DNA of 64,000 nt, from positions 62,001-126,000 of the forward strand of contig BSYQ01000003.1 of assembly GCA_030272585.1 (NCBI GenBank), written 5' to 3'. Positions 51,282 through 61,805 of the stretch are shown one piece after another (position 1 is the stretch's first letter; each line of letters starts with the position of its first letter). The DNA comes from Bryopsis sp. KO-2023 (Eukaryota > Chlorophyta > Ulvophyceae > Bryopsidales > Bryopsidaceae). The notes below the pieces were generated by a model, which was given only the letters and a program-made list of their open reading frames with translations, was not told where the DNA came from and did no database searches. The position numbers and the translations under genes were made by a program.

Positions 51282-51428
51282 ATTGGTTTCGGAGCGAGGC
51301 AAGAACTTTAAGTTCTTGAGATCGAAACTTGTGAACGTGGTGTAACAAACACATTCGTTTGTTTGTTTGTTTGGTAGAGAAACTCCAACCGTGGTTGTTG
51401 AGTACTCCCAAATAGTGGCTGAGAGACC

Positions 51429-54080
51429 ATGGCTGACCGTGAACACGCATTGGAAGTGCGCGAGCCTCAAGTTGAAGAGCCAGGGATTGAACCTGAGTTC
51501 GATGAGGAATTGCCTGACGCACCCAATGTGGTGTACCAACAAATAAACGTCCAGAACATCCACAATGTCCAGCAAGCAGCTGTCGACATAGAAATGGGAG
51601 CTGATGCGGAAGCCTTAAGAGAGGATGTGGATGCGGTCCATGACCGTGTGGACGATTTAACCCACGGGTTAAGGGGTCACCTGCAGCAAGTTGACCAGAC
51701 ACTGGGGCAGAGGCTAGCCCATACTGAAGCCTCTGTGTCGAACCAACTGGCTGGTGCATCAGAGGTGATCGGGCAGGCGCTGGAAACACAGCACCAGCAT
51801 GCGCAACAGGTTGAGGCCACACAGCATGCGGTGGTGTCGCAACAGGAGAAGCTGGATACAGTGGTGGCTCAACATGGTCGATACGAGCAAAGGCTATTGC
51901 GCCAAGATATCGAACATAGAAAAGAAAGAGCCGAAATCAAAGCTTCTGTGGATGCAATAACGAGGAGAATGGATGCCGCAGATGTCCTAGCGGACTCTCG
52001 TTTTGCTGACCTAAAAGAAGCAACTGAAGCATCAGCACTTCAGTTAAAACAACTCTCCGAGCTATCCCTTGTACAAGGGCGGAGAATTGAAGGCTTATTA
52101 GGCACTGTTGCGGATTCCAACGAAAAAGTTGAACGGACTCTAGAGTTGTTTCGGGAGTCCTTGAACAAACAAGGTGCTGAGGTGAAGCGTTTGCAGAGCT
52201 CAAGAGTAGCAATTCAAAAAGATTTGATTGCCTTGGAGAAAAAGGCATCCAAAACCTGGAATCAGCAGCAAGATGCAGCTGATGTGGTTGCCTTAAGGTT
52301 ATCTGGCCTGGAACGAAGCATGGAAGATGTGAGTGGCGGAAGTCAGAGTGCCCAAAGTGGAAGTGATGCTCGTGCAGTATCACCAGGACGTGAAGGGGAA
52401 GTTGATTCTCCTGAGCCTGAGGACTCAGCCTTTGGGATGCCGCTGCCGAAGAAATCAGTAAAGCAGTTGGCTGCATCATGGCCGCCACTAGACCAGAGCT
52501 TCGCGGTAGGAATGGTTGGGGCAGGAACTTCAACAATTCCAGCTCCACCAGCCGTACAGGTCGAGGAGGGTGAAATCGTTGCTGCAGAAGCACCACCATG
52601 CACTGCAATGGATAGCGCACCAGATGCTGATTTCACATTCCCTCAATTGATACCTCCAAGTACAAGAGCTCAGCCTGGAGTACGCATCTCAGAACCCGAC
52701 TCTGCCGATGGATCACGTAGACCCACACGAACTGACCCAAGAGTTCTCTCCTCAGCAGAGGTGTTATACCAAATTGACCTTGAGCGTGCTAAGGCACAGG
52801 TCAGAGAAGAGAAAGGAAAAGAACCCATGCAGATCCCCACACGTACTGGGAGATTGGGACTTGGGTTAAGTGCTTTGGGAGCAAGGGTAGAAAACAACCC
52901 CTTTGCTGCACTTGGTTCATATGAGTCTACTGGTGGACCCAGTCGAGTTCCGCGTATGCGTGGAAACTTTGGAGACCCTGGTGATGATGATCCAGATGAT
53001 GATGGCGGTGATGATTACCGCGACAGACGAAACCGCCCACCTTCCCGCATTCCAGGTGCGCCTGATGGCGGTGGGGGTGGTGGCGGTGGTGGAGATGGTG
53101 GAGGCGGTGGACCTCCTGGTGGACCTCCTGGTGGAGGTGGAGGTGGAGGTGGCGCTGGACCAGCAGGGCCAGGACCTCCTAGGCAAGGACAGTGGTTGCC
53201 TAGCACCGTCAAGTTGCAAATGCCTCGTGCATTTAACGGAAGTGGCGAACCAAAAGCCCGTAAATGGCAAGTGCTCATGACGCGGTACTTGAGAACCTGC
53301 GGAGTGCATGAAGCACAGTGGCAATCTGTGATGGCCACTAACCTTTATGGGGCTGCCTCGGATTGGTTAACGATGCAAGAGTTGAAAATTCACCGAGGTG
53401 AAAGACCACCCTTCCGTGACTGGATGGACTTCATGGATGGCTTAGCTACAGCTTTCGAATTCTCTAGTGATCGAGATGAAGCGTGGCGTGACCTCCACAA
53501 ACTCAAGCAGACTGGAACTGTGAAACAGTTTGTAAAAGAGTTTCAGCGGTTAGTCTTGAGGATTCCAGACCTCGAAGAGGATCACCAGTATTTGCTCTTC
53601 GTGGATGGACTTAAGAGTGAAGTTCAGAAGTTAGTCGCAGCAACGGTACCTCGAGATGTCGAGGCTGCCATCATATCCGCCGAACGATTGGAAGCCCTTG
53701 GAGTTGGAACACAAGGCCAAGGAGGGCAGACCAATCAGAAAAAGAAAGGAGTCTGGCGTGGTGGAAGAAAAAAGAAAGGCCAGAATCAGGGTCAGCAGCA
53801 GCAGAGCCCTACACCACCAGCCCAAGCACCACCACAAGCTGCCGCAGGAGTACAGCAGCAGCAACAGCAACAAGGCAGAGGAGGAGGACGTGGTGGTGGT
53901 GGACGTGGACGCGGTGGTGGTAACCGTGGAAGAGGACAAGCCAATCAGGGAAGACAGAACCCCCAGGGGGGAGGGGGATATAACTGTTACCTTTGTGGAA
54001 AGAAGGGTCATCCCGTGAGGCAATGTCCTAGATTAGAGGAGGTGAAAAACCTCCCTGATGTAAAGAAAATGTTAAACTGA
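51429..54080 (+). CDS. gag: E2 gag (883 aa)
   Basis: Same architecture and same length as E1 gag, with scattered substitutions. Coiled coil N-terminal, DDDPDDDGGDD acidic run, Gly/Pro linker, capsid domain (WQVLMTRYLRTCG, GTVKQFVKEFQRL), RG-rich tail and CYLCGKKGHPVRQC knuckle. The close match between E1 and E2 points to recent activity of one family. Confidence 0.92.
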   Translation: MADREHALEVREPQVEEPGIEPEFDEELPDAPNVVYQQINVQNIHNVQQAAVDIEMGADAEALREDVDAVHDRVDDLTHGLRGHLQQVDQTLGQRLAHTEASVSNQLAGASEVIGQALETQHQHAQQVEATQHAVVSQQEKLDTVVAQHGRYEQRLLRQDIEHRKERAEIKASVDAITRRMDAADVLADSRFADLKEATEASALQLKQLSELSLVQGRRIEGLLGTVADSNEKVERTLELFRESLNKQGAEVKRLQSSRVAIQKDLIALEKKASKTWNQQQDAADVVALRLSGLERSMEDVSGGSQSAQSGSDARAVSPGREGEVDSPEPEDSAFGMPLPKKSVKQLAASWPPLDQSFAVGMVGAGTSTIPAPPAVQVEEGEIVAAEAPPCTAMDSAPDADFTFPQLIPPSTRAQPGVRISEPDSADGSRRPTRTDPRVLSSAEVLYQIDLERAKAQVREEKGKEPMQIPTRTGRLGLGLSALGARVENNPFAALGSYESTGGPSRVPRMRGNFGDPGDDDPDDDGGDDYRDRRNRPPSRIPGAPDGGGGGGGGGDGGGGGPPGGPPGGGGGGGGAGPAGPGPPRQGQWLPSTVKLQMPRAFNGSGEPKARKWQVLMTRYLRTCGVHEAQWQSVMATNLYGAASDWLTMQELKIHRGERPPFRDWMDFMDGLATAFEFSSDRDEAWRDLHKLKQTGTVKQFVKEFQRLVLRIPDLEEDHQYLLFVDGLKSEVQKLVAATVPRDVEAAIISAERLEALGVGTQGQGGQTNQKKKGVWRGGRKKKGQNQGQQQQSPTPPAQAPPQAAAGVQQQQQQQGRGGGRGGGGRGRGGGNRGRGQANQGRQNPQGGGGYNCYLCGKKGHPVRQCPRLEEVKNLPDVKKMLN

Positions 54081-54334
54081 CCGCCAGGCAGGAAACTGCT
54101 TCGTCTGAGCCTGGCCGACGTAAACGTCGTAAGCGAAATAGAGTTCGTAGGCGGCGTAGGAAGCTAAGATCAAAAGTAGGTGCCTCGAAAAAGGTTTGTA
54201 CTCACAGCGGAAAACCTGAGGAGCGGACTAGTACACCGCGTGAAGAGAGAACAGAGACACTCTCCACATCTACCCAATCGGCACATGACAACTGCGATTG
54301 GCAAAATGAACAGAAGGAAAGCACACCGGATGAG

Positions 54335-55176
54335 ATGGATGCGCCTCATGCGTCCTCTGCATCTCTTCCCTCTGTTAGTGAATCTGTGGGCTCATTGGAG
54401 TCGCAGAGTAGTCTACAGGAGTCCCTGCCTGCAGACGTAGACGATAGTGGGTCAGAAACAACCCAGCAGTCTACCACAGAGCGAGTTAATGTGTCAGAAG
54501 TTCGATCAACTTCGTCAACCAAGGGTGACACATGCCCTCTGTTAAAAATTCAAGAAGTGCCTGTGAGAGGGTACGAAGTAAAAGCACGGATTAAGACCAC
54601 GGACCTTTATGCATTCATTGATTGTGGAAGTACAGCAAACTATATCAATGATAAGGTAGCGCGTGATCTCGGGTTGTCGATTACACCAAGCTCAAAGAGA
54701 GCGATGTTGGCAAACGGAGATATCAAAGAATTGGCTGGCAGCTGTAACAACCTCCGAGTTAAAATAGGAGGGCTGAAATGCAAAATGAAAGCGGATCTGT
54801 TTCCAGACCTTGGTTATGACCTAATATTGGGCATGCCTTGGTTGCAGAAAGAAAACCCCCGCATAGACTTTCAGCAAAATGAGATTTCAGTTTGTAAAAA
54901 CAGCCAAGTGTTTCATCTCCCGTTGCGTCATCCAACCCAAGAGAGTATTGAACCTGAACGAAAAGTACAGTCGATACTGCAGAAAGTGCCAGTGACTGAG
55001 TGTTCTGCTAAGAGAATGATGCGTCATCTCAAAACAGAGACAGCATTCATGGTTGTAGTGCAAGAGTCTGAAGATAAAGCTTTAGGCCAACATGAATTGC
55101 CTGACGCAATAGAGCGAACACAGCCATTCAACACTGAGGATGAGATTGGCAAACTTATTCGTTCAGACACACCTGC
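54335..55176 (+). pseudogene. pol: E2 pol, 5' part: protease region only
   Basis: Nearly identical to E1 pol residues 1-280, with protease motif FIDCGSTANYI and LILGMPWL. Cut at 55177 by the LTR of element F; RT onward is absent from the window. Confidence 0.9.
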
Positions 55177-55350
55177 TGTTAGGTCCCTGTAGGTTTTAGT
55201 GAGTCGTTGCTGAAGTTGAGACTGGGGTCACACACTTTCACAAACCAGAGAATTAATTTTTACAAGTGTTCTCTCTGAACTTAACCCCCTAGAACCCGTA
55301 CTAACCCGTACTACACACTCGTACTGCAAAATGAGTGCGACAACGTAGCA
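55177..55350 (-). repeat. Element F 3' LTR (174 bp) and polypurine tract
   Basis: In element sense TGCTACGTTG...GGGACCTAACA. A 15-G run (plus-strand C at 55358-55372) flanked by A/G purines is the polypurine tract. Contains CTTGTAAAAATTAAT. Between this and the third ORF (55373-55496) the sequence is purine-rich on the plus strand with no gene. Confidence 0.88.
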
Positions 55351-55496
55351 ACTACTTCCCCCCCCCCCCCCCAAAGGGTGTCCACACCCGTAGAAGAACC
55401 CAAAAAGAAAGAAAAATAAAAGAAAAGAAAAGAAAACCCCCAAGGAAAAACTGTCTCTGTCCGGCTCTGACTCTCTGGCTCTGGCTCCGCGCTCTC

Positions 55497-57377
55497 TCAC
55501 TCTGTCTCCGAGTCCAAGCCCTCGAGATCCCACATCGTGCGTAGGATGTATGTCAGCCGGGATCCAAGCTCCTTGACGCCGGTTTTCGAAGGGAAGGCTG
55601 CGGATTTGACCCGACACACCTGACATGGTAAGGTGAGCTGATCAGTGGTGTCCGGGGATGGAAGCGATGGGAGCGGAAGAAAATCCTCCGCACGTTTCCC
55701 GAGGCGAAGATGCTCCGCGGTCATATCGAGCGGCCGGATACTTTTATCCGCGAGCCACCGATTGATGACCCGATCCATTACATGATGATGGGGCCAGTGT
55801 GTAGGGCAAACGTAGTGTGCCCCACAACTGGTTTTTACCCCAACACCATGTTGCGTTCCCGCGCAGTAGTAGCACTTCGTTCCCGCGAGTGCTGGATCGT
55901 GCGTGCCTTTGATCTTCTTGAGCGCTGCACGCAGCTCTTTCGCGTCCTTCGCGCGTGTGCGTTTCTTCCCCCGCTTGGTGCTTTTCTCCGCGCCCTTTTT
56001 TTCCGCGTCCTTCACTTTTTCCGCATCCGCCTTAGTCGACGGCTCCCCTTTCTTGGTTTCGGCGGTTGTCTTTTTCTCCGCGTCCGCCTTCTTTTGTTTT
56101 CCCGCGTCCGCGTGTGTTTTTCCCGCGTCCGCCTTTTGTTTTTCCGCAGCCGCCTTTTTCTCCGCGTGTGTTTGCTCCGCGTCCGCTTTTTGTTTTTCCG
56201 CGGCCGCCTTTTTCTCCGCGGCTGCTTTCTTTTTCTCCGCATCCGCCTCCGCGAGTGCTTTGAGCATTGCTGCTTTGACGAGTGCTTTTGTTTGTGTGTC
56301 CTCCGCGCTCAGCGGTGGTTTTGAACCTGTCGGTTCTTCCGCTATGACGTCTTCGTTGTCGTCATCGTCAAGGGAACTCTGGGGTGGTTTCGCCAACTGC
56401 TTTGAGATATTCTCCGCTGCCCCGTCTATCCGGCTCAACCAGTCGTTCACTTGGTCCAAGTTGTGTGCTTTCGTAAGGTCCACGTTTGTGATGGTGATCT
56501 CCTTGACCTTATGCATGTCGACCTGATCTTTTATCCGGCCGTCTCGCACCAACTGCGCCTGCGTCTTCGCGGTATCCAGTCGTACTCCCACGAGTCCGTG
56601 TGAGAAACTCGCGAGTGACTGCGGGATGTCCATGAGGTTGGCCCGAAGCCGGTTGACCTCAACTTTGGACGCGACGAGTTCTGACATTAGCACACGGGCG
56701 GTCGTGCTGCTGCAGAAGTCGTCTCCCTTTTCCGCCTTGGCGAGAGCGGCTTTTGTGGCTGCCAACTCTTTTTGGACCGTGACGAGGGCTTTGTAGCGTT
56801 TCTCCGCCTCGCCGATGAGCTGTTTGTTCTCCTTGTGATACCATTCGGTATCCGCCTGAGCTTTCGTGGCTGCTTTCCGGGAGAGGGTTAGGTCGGTGGT
56901 CAGCTGGGTAATTTCCTTGGATTTCGCGGAAATTTCTTGATTCCGCGCGGAAATTACTTGATCCTTTGCGGAATTTTCTTCCTCTAGCGCGGATAACTCT
57001 CGTTTGATGGTCTTGAGTTCCGCTTCCGCACCGCGGGCTTTCACTTGAGCGTCACTCAACTGCTGTTGAAGAGCCCGGTATCGGTTGGTCCAATCCGCCT
57101 CCAGCTTAGTTTTTTCCGCCGCCCTTTCCTCTTTTGCTTCCCGGAGTTCCGCCGCCAGCTCACAGATTTCCGCCTCCTGCTCATCTCTTTTTGTCACACC
57201 CTCCTGAAGCTTCTTGTGTAACTTTTCGTAATCCGCCGCCACATTTGCATGTGATTCCACCGCCTCAGTTCCAGATTCTAAGGCTTCCGCGAGCTCCGTT
57301 TCCAAGGCCTCTGCCTTTGCTTTCCACTCATCCCTCTGCTGACGGAGTCGCTCCAAATGCTCGGATGTTCCAGACAT
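55497..57377 (-). CDS. Element F third ORF (626 aa): coiled coil plus RING-like Cys/His domain
   Basis: Starts MSGTSEHLERL at 57377, 116 nt downstream of a TATAAA box. Residues ~1-230 are a long charged coiled coil. Residues ~370-460 are a low-complexity Ala/Lys/Glu/Asp repeat (KKAAAEKQKADAE units). A basic TKRGKKRTRAK patch follows at ~470. The C-terminal domain (~500-590) has CYYC, CGAHYVCPTHW and CQVC, with 12 residues between the first two pairs and 57 between the last histidine and the final pair. The element C and E/D ORFs share this pattern. No membrane segment. Function unknown. Confidence 0.82.
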   Translation of the reverse strand: MSGTSEHLERLRQQRDEWKAKAEALETELAEALESGTEAVESHANVAADYEKLHKKLQEGVTKRDEQEAEICELAAELREAKEERAAEKTKLEADWTNRYRALQQQLSDAQVKARGAEAELKTIKRELSALEEENSAKDQVISARNQEISAKSKEITQLTTDLTLSRKAATKAQADTEWYHKENKQLIGEAEKRYKALVTVQKELAATKAALAKAEKGDDFCSSTTARVLMSELVASKVEVNRLRANLMDIPQSLASFSHGLVGVRLDTAKTQAQLVRDGRIKDQVDMHKVKEITITNVDLTKAHNLDQVNDWLSRIDGAAENISKQLAKPPQSSLDDDDNEDVIAEEPTGSKPPLSAEDTQTKALVKAAMLKALAEADAEKKKAAAEKKAAAEKQKADAEQTHAEKKAAAEKQKADAGKTHADAGKQKKADAEKKTTAETKKGEPSTKADAEKVKDAEKKGAEKSTKRGKKRTRAKDAKELRAALKKIKGTHDPALAGTKCYYCAGTQHGVGVKTSCGAHYVCPTHWPHHHVMDRVINRWLADKSIRPLDMTAEHLRLGKRAEDFLPLPSLPSPDTTDQLTLPCQVCRVKSAAFPSKTGVKELGSRLTYILRTMWDLEGLDSETE

Positions 57378-57487
57378 TTTTCTGCAAATGCTTTTAATGT
57401 TTGCTCTGGTGGCGGTTGCTTCTGAAGGTTCAGTGCGCTCGGCGTAAACTTTTGACGAAATAGGCTGGAGGGTTGCAGCCTAGCTAG

Positions 57488-57493
57488 TTTATA
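57488..57493 (-). promoter_or_regulatory. TATA-like box upstream of element F third ORF
   Basis: TATAAA on the minus strand, ~116 nt upstream of the ATG at 57377, in the 57378-57696 spacer. Same position as in element A and in C. Confidence 0.55.
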
Positions 57494-57696
57494 CAAGTGA
57501 TAGAGTCACTCACTTGTCACTGATGGAAGACTTCCTCTATTGAGTGTCGTCTCATCCAAGGTTCTAGCCCGCTTTGATATTACCCTCGCTATCTTGACTC
57601 AGCTCTCTGTAGCTCGCTCTTAGATGTATTTGATTATGGGTGAACTGATACCAACACAGCAACCATCGTTCCCTTCCCCATATCAACCTGTATCAT

Positions 57697-60600
57697 CTAA
57701 AGAGGTTGTTTCCGCCGCCTTGTCCGCCTTTCTTCCCGCTTAGAGCGGATTTCCTCTTTGGTCGGCAAGCGCGTGCGGTTTCTGAGATACTCTGCCAAGA
57801 TATCGCTGGCATTGGCCAGGTGGGCTTCTGGCTCCCAGGTGGCTTCCATCAAATCATAGCCCTTCCACAGAATCAAGTACTCCCGACGATTGGGTGTGCC
57901 TCGATCCCGCAGAATACGCTCGACCTCATATTCAATGGCGCCATCCACCAACTCCCCTTCGGGAGGTTCCACCTCCCGCTCATCATCTTCTGACAAGCGG
58001 TTGTATGCCTTCAGCTTGGAGACATGGAAGGTAGAATGAATAGTCCAATGGGGTGGTAGTTGCAGGCGATAAGCGACTGTGGATATCGCTTTGTCCACTT
58101 TGAATGGCCCGACAAACCTCCGGCGGATTTTTGGTGGGATCTTTTGCAAGGATTGCAGCGGAATAAATGTACTCCGCACCAAAACTTCATCCCCTTCTTT
58201 GAAGATTACTTCCCGCCGCCGTTTGTTCGCTTGGACACACATCCGCTCTTGTGCGGTTGCATACTGCTGCTTTGCCTGCTGCAGTTGCTCGTCCATTCGT
58301 TTCACCATTTCGGTTGCCATTTCGGACTCTTCTTTCGCCGTTAACTTTTTCTGCACGGTAATTTGTCCCATATGCTGCCCATACAACAAGTGTGCTGGGG
58401 CATAGCCGGTTGACACATTGCGGGAGTTGTTGGCAGCAAATTCCGCTGTCGCCAAGAAATCAACCCAGCGGTCTGGATACCGCTCCACATAAGGCCGCAA
58501 AAAGTCTTCCAACACCCGAATAGTAACCTCTGACTGCCCATCTGTTTGTGGGTGGTAGGCTGTGCTCATTCGGAGTTGGGTTCCCAGAAGTGAAAATAAA
58601 GACCGCCAGAAGGAACTTGTGAATCTGGGGTCTCGATCGGAAATTATCACTTTGGGGAGGCCATAGTGTTTGTTATTTTGTCCACAAACAACTTAGCATA
58701 TTCCGGGGCGGTTATTTCCTTAGTGCAGGGTGCGAAGCGAACGTACTTGGTTAACCGATCAACAAATACCGCGATGGCGGTGAACCCACGTGACTTTGGT
58801 AAATCAGTCACGAGGTCAGTGGTGATCTGTTCCCACTTTGTTGTCGGTATTGGGAGTGGATGCAGAAGCCCTTTCTGCTTCGTCGTATCAGCTTTTGTCC
58901 GCTGACAGACAGGACATGTCCGCACATATGCTTGGACATCCTTTCCTACTCCTTTCCACCAATAGTATCGCTGTAGCACATCCGATGTCCGGGCGGCACC
59001 TGCGTGTCCAGCACTCGGAACATCATGGAACTCCCCCATAACCTTTTTCCGGTATCCATTTGGCACCACTAGTACTTTGTCTGAGGTGGGAGTTGCTTGA
59101 TAGTACAACCAGCCATCCTCGAACGAAAGTTTCGTGGGTTTACCCTCTTGGATTTTCGCGACTTCCGCTTGCAGTTTTAAATCTGCTGCAATAGCGGTCT
59201 TCCATGCATCCGCTTCATCCACCACCCAGGCGGACAAAGCATGAATTTGATCCTGTGAATCAGGAAGGCTTCGGGATAACGCATCCGCCAATACATTGGC
59301 TTTACCAGGCACATAGACGATTTTTGGATCTATGGAATCAAAATACCCTGACGTGTACCATCGGGATTGTGTCCGCGACATTTTAGCTTGGGTCATGAAG
59401 TGGGTTATCGGCTGATGGTCTGTCAGAACCGTAACCTCCCCAGGCGCTCCTTCGAGGTAATGTCGCCATTGGCTGAGCGCATATGCTACAGCCCCCAGCT
59501 CCCGCTCATATGCGGAATATCGTGTCTCAGCTGGTTTTAATCGTCTTGAAAGGTAGGCTATTGGCTGGAGCCCCTTTCCATGGTCCTGACACAGAACTGC
59601 TCCATATGCAGTTCCTGATGCGTCCGTTATTACGGTGTACCTAAGAAGCGGATCGGGTAGGAGAAGTATGGGGGTGCGGGTGATCTTTTGCTTGAGTTTG
59701 CTGAAGGCTTCGCGCTGAATAGGCCCCCATGTCCACACATGATTCTTTTTGATCAGATCATGTAAGGGTCCTGCAATCCGCGCAAACTCTGGTATAAACT
59801 TACGATAGTAAGATACCATGCCCAGAAAACTTCGCACATCCCCAACTGAGCTCAACTCCTTCCATTCTTGAATAGCCCGCACTTTATCACTCATTGGTTG
59901 CAGGCCTTTCCCTGACAAATGATATCCCAGATAATCGGTCTCGCTGACCCCCACTTCACACTTGCTCGCTTTCGCGTAGAGCTTGTGTTTGTGTAACCGC
60001 TCGAATACCTGTTTCAAATGATCGACATGTTCTTCCACTGAATTGGAAAACACCAGAATGTCGTCAATGAAAACAACCACAAAGTGGTCCAAAAACTCCC
60101 CCAACAAATCCTGCACCATGGTTTGAAACTGGGCCGGACAGTTGGACATTCCGAAGGGACAAACGAGGAACTCGAAATGCCCGTATCGTGTGCGGAATGC
60201 AGTTTTTGGGGTATCCTTTGGCCGGACTGGAAATTGCCAGTAGCCCGAGCGGAGGTCGATCTTGGTGTAGATCTTTGCTTTAGCGAGCCGGTCCATTAAC
60301 TCTTCGGGGAGCGGAAGTGGATAGCGGTTTTTGATGGTGTAGTGGTTGATCCATCTGTAATCAACACACATCCGCAATCCGCCGTCTTTCTTAGGGACAA
60401 AGAGTATGGGGGCTCCCCAGGGACTCTCTGACGGCCTAATCTTCCGTTGCTCGAGGAGATAATCCACTTGTGTCCGAACTTCATCCAATTCAGCCGGAGA
60501 AAGTTTGTACAGGGGACGGTGGATTGGGCTCATACTCTCATCCTCAAGGTCGATCTTAAATTCATGACCCTTGCGGACGGGAGGTATGCCAGGCGGGAGA

Positions 60601-61805
60601 TCTTTTGGAAAAATGTGGCTATATTCCTCCACCACAGAGCGGATATCCGGGTGCATCTGATCATGCAGCAACTTCGGTACCTCCGTCTCTTGTGGTGTGT
60701 TGGTGCCCGCTGAAGTTTGAAGGCTATCAACGGTTACCCCCTCATACGGATATTGCATCAAGTGATTGCTATCCGTGGGGTCAGATTCACGCACCACCAC
60801 CAAGTAAGCCAAACTATCTGTGGCTTCAGTTTGCTTCTTGATGTAGCGGAATATCTTCTTGTGGGTGATGAGAGGTGTGGTTTCATTCGCAAGTTGAAGA
60901 TAATCAGTCGGTCTTTCCTTTACCGGTACTGTTATCCAACCTTGACCTTGGCGAATGTTGATAGTTCCCTGTGCAAAGTCTATGGACGGGTTATTGGCGA
61001 TCAGCCACGGTAACCCTAACACGATGTCATACGTGAGATGAGGAAAAACATCCGCAGAAAACTGGGTTTTGTATCCGCCCAACTGCATGTTGATGTTTCC
61101 GCATCGTTTGTCCACATTGCAAACAGACCCGTTGGCTAATGAAACGGTCTTATTACACGAGGAGAACTCTAACCCCAAACGATCCACAAGTTTCTGCGCT
61201 ACATAATTTTCCGTAGCTCCACAGTCCAAATAAGCGGAGATTGAAACTCCCCCTATCCGCCCCTTAAGCTCATATCCCATGAACTTAAGGTGGTGATTAT
61301 TTACCAGCGGGTTAAAACTGTCTTGAAGGTAATCCCCACCTTCAACCCCTGGTTGTTTCTTTCTGTCCGATGCCCCCCTTGCATCGGCGTCAGACGGAAC
61401 CCTTGGGCTGGTCCGGTCTAAACTTTTTACACTTCCTTCCGAAGCCTGTTTCTCTCCACAAGGCGGGACAGATTCCAGGTTGCTATCTCCGGAGGAACTT
61501 CCAGAGTCTTCATGTACTGAACCAACACTTTCCGCCAACTCTCTGCCGGAAGTGCTTAGGATGACCGTACTTGAATCATCCATCCGCTCTTTGTCACCAA
61601 GTTTTGTACTCATTAGCGGATTTTCAGCCCTCTGGGCGGGATTTCTTTTTGACTCTTTCTCGGTCTTTTTATTCCCCTCTCGTTCTCTTGCTCGTGACTC
61701 CCGGAGCTTCTGACGTCTGCGATGTCTATATCTTCGGCGTCTGGCTCTTTTCCTTCTGGCCGCATGGAGTGAAGTCTCCTCTATGCGGCGTGATCTTTTA
61801 GCCAT
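57697..61805 (-). pseudogene. pol: Element F pol: PR-RT-RNase H-integrase-chromodomain, about one break
   Basis: Overlaps the end of gag by 25 nt in another frame, as in element H. An Arg-rich leader (RRKRARRRRYRHRRRQK) precedes a protease (AYLDCGATENYV, DIVLGLPWL), RT (KIDLRSGYWQ, catalytic VVFIDDILVFS), RNase H (VITDAS, LTDHQP), integrase (CPVCQRTKA, TDLVTDLP, SDRDPRF, TDGQSE), GPY/F module and chromodomain (YEVERILRDR, LILWKGYDLMEATWEPEAHL). All expected domains are recognisable; about one break. Confidence 0.9.

Larger units (their letters stand above)
40734..55176 (+). mobile_element. Element E2: E-family chromovirus holding E1 in its 5' LTR, cut by F
   Basis: Plus-strand copy inserted in D3 pol. 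Its 5' LTR is split into 40734-40975 and 51093-51281 by the whole of E1. Then come the primer-binding site (51283-51295), gag and the start of pol. Pol is interrupted at 55177 by the minus-strand element F. Its 3' part must lie beyond the window. Broken by two insertions. Confidence 0.9.
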
